A stretch of 64,000 nucleotides of DNA, taken from contig NZ_JADOUF010000001.1 of NCBI RefSeq assembly GCF_015751905.1, positions 6,324,001 to 6,388,000 of the forward strand, written 5' to 3'. Source of the stretch: Longispora fulva. Lineage in GTDB: Bacteria; Actinomycetota; Actinomycetes; Mycobacteriales; Micromonosporaceae. Positions 63,979-64,000 of the stretch are shown here, piece after piece (within the stretch, counting starts at the first letter, position 1; each line of letters begins with the position of its first letter). The position numbers were made by a program, and so were the translations under genes. Below the pieces are notes generated by a model. That model worked only from the letters and a program-made list of their open reading frames with translations. It did not search any database and was not told the DNA's origin.

Positions 63979-64000
63979 ATCATGTTGTGTCCGGCAGATC

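Overview
The window is high-GC actinobacterial chromosome (about 70% GC by eye, GTG/TTG starts, many 4-bp ATGA/GTGA gene overlaps, actinobacteria-specific families). Gene order matches the oriC-proximal region of actinomycetes: ddl, aminotransferase, GNAT, cwlM, trxA, trxB, anti-sigma, sigM, kinase-like, murJ, pcnA, then ino1, padR, DUF5318, ponA, GT87, rpsF, ssb, rpsR, rplI, dnaB. The two blocks sit on one side of the origin, as in Streptomyces-type genomes. Micromonosporaceae or a relative is the best guess from content, but not proven. oriC/dnaA/parAB would be expected just left of the window (inference). No tRNA, rRNA, IS element, CRISPR array or prophage was seen.

Layout. 1-6542: a SigE-family sigma factor with its membrane partner (cut by the left edge), D-Ala-D-Ala ligase, a PLP aminotransferase, GNAT and DUF3817 genes, YaaA and the CwlM-like amidase protein. 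6689-16022: thioredoxin/thioredoxin reductase, SigM with its membrane partner, a membrane pseudokinase separated from MurJ by a divergently placed HerA-like ATPase, MurJ, and CCA tRNA nucleotidyltransferase. 16015-25387: secreted cyclophilin, MFS exporter, flotillin with an NfeD-like partner, two further sigma modules, an NTF2/SnoaL-like protein, and a GntR regulator with matching palindromes in its own and the next gene's promoter. 25475-34590: myo-inositol-phosphate synthase, PadR regulator with a perfect operator, DUF5318, class A PBP, GT87 protein, a second large membrane protein overlapping it tail to tail, and endonuclease IV.

34677-39669: a secreted protein, then rpsF-ssb-rpsR-rplI behind a structured leader whose last stem holds the rpsF Shine-Dalgarno, a small membrane protein, a dense DnaA-box cluster, and dnaB. 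39844-42763: a His-rich zinc-ribbon protein, two tandem proteins made of 13-residue acidic Ca-binding-like repeats, and a polytopic membrane protein. 42809-45343: moaC, a mogA/moaB-type gene, moeA and moaE, translationally coupled. 45393-51030: two methyltransferases, an AAA ATPase, a TetR regulator with three operator copies facing an FAD monooxygenase, and a Pro-rich membrane protein.

51048-63978: an EndoQ-UvrD fusion (deaminated-base nuclease plus SF1 helicase), then a glycan-degrading locus: Tat-exported GH85 endo-N-acetylglucosaminidase divergent from a GH38 alpha-mannosidase/ROK kinase pair, with two identical 16-bp LacI-type operators between them. A secreted repeat-like protein related to the left-edge protein and a secreted GH18 chitinase complete the window.

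The main themes are cell-envelope synthesis (ddl, murJ, ponA, cwlM, pseudokinase), replication and repair (dnaB, ssb, nfo, EndoQ-helicase), envelope-stress type sigma modules (four in 24 kb), and glycan foraging at the right end.
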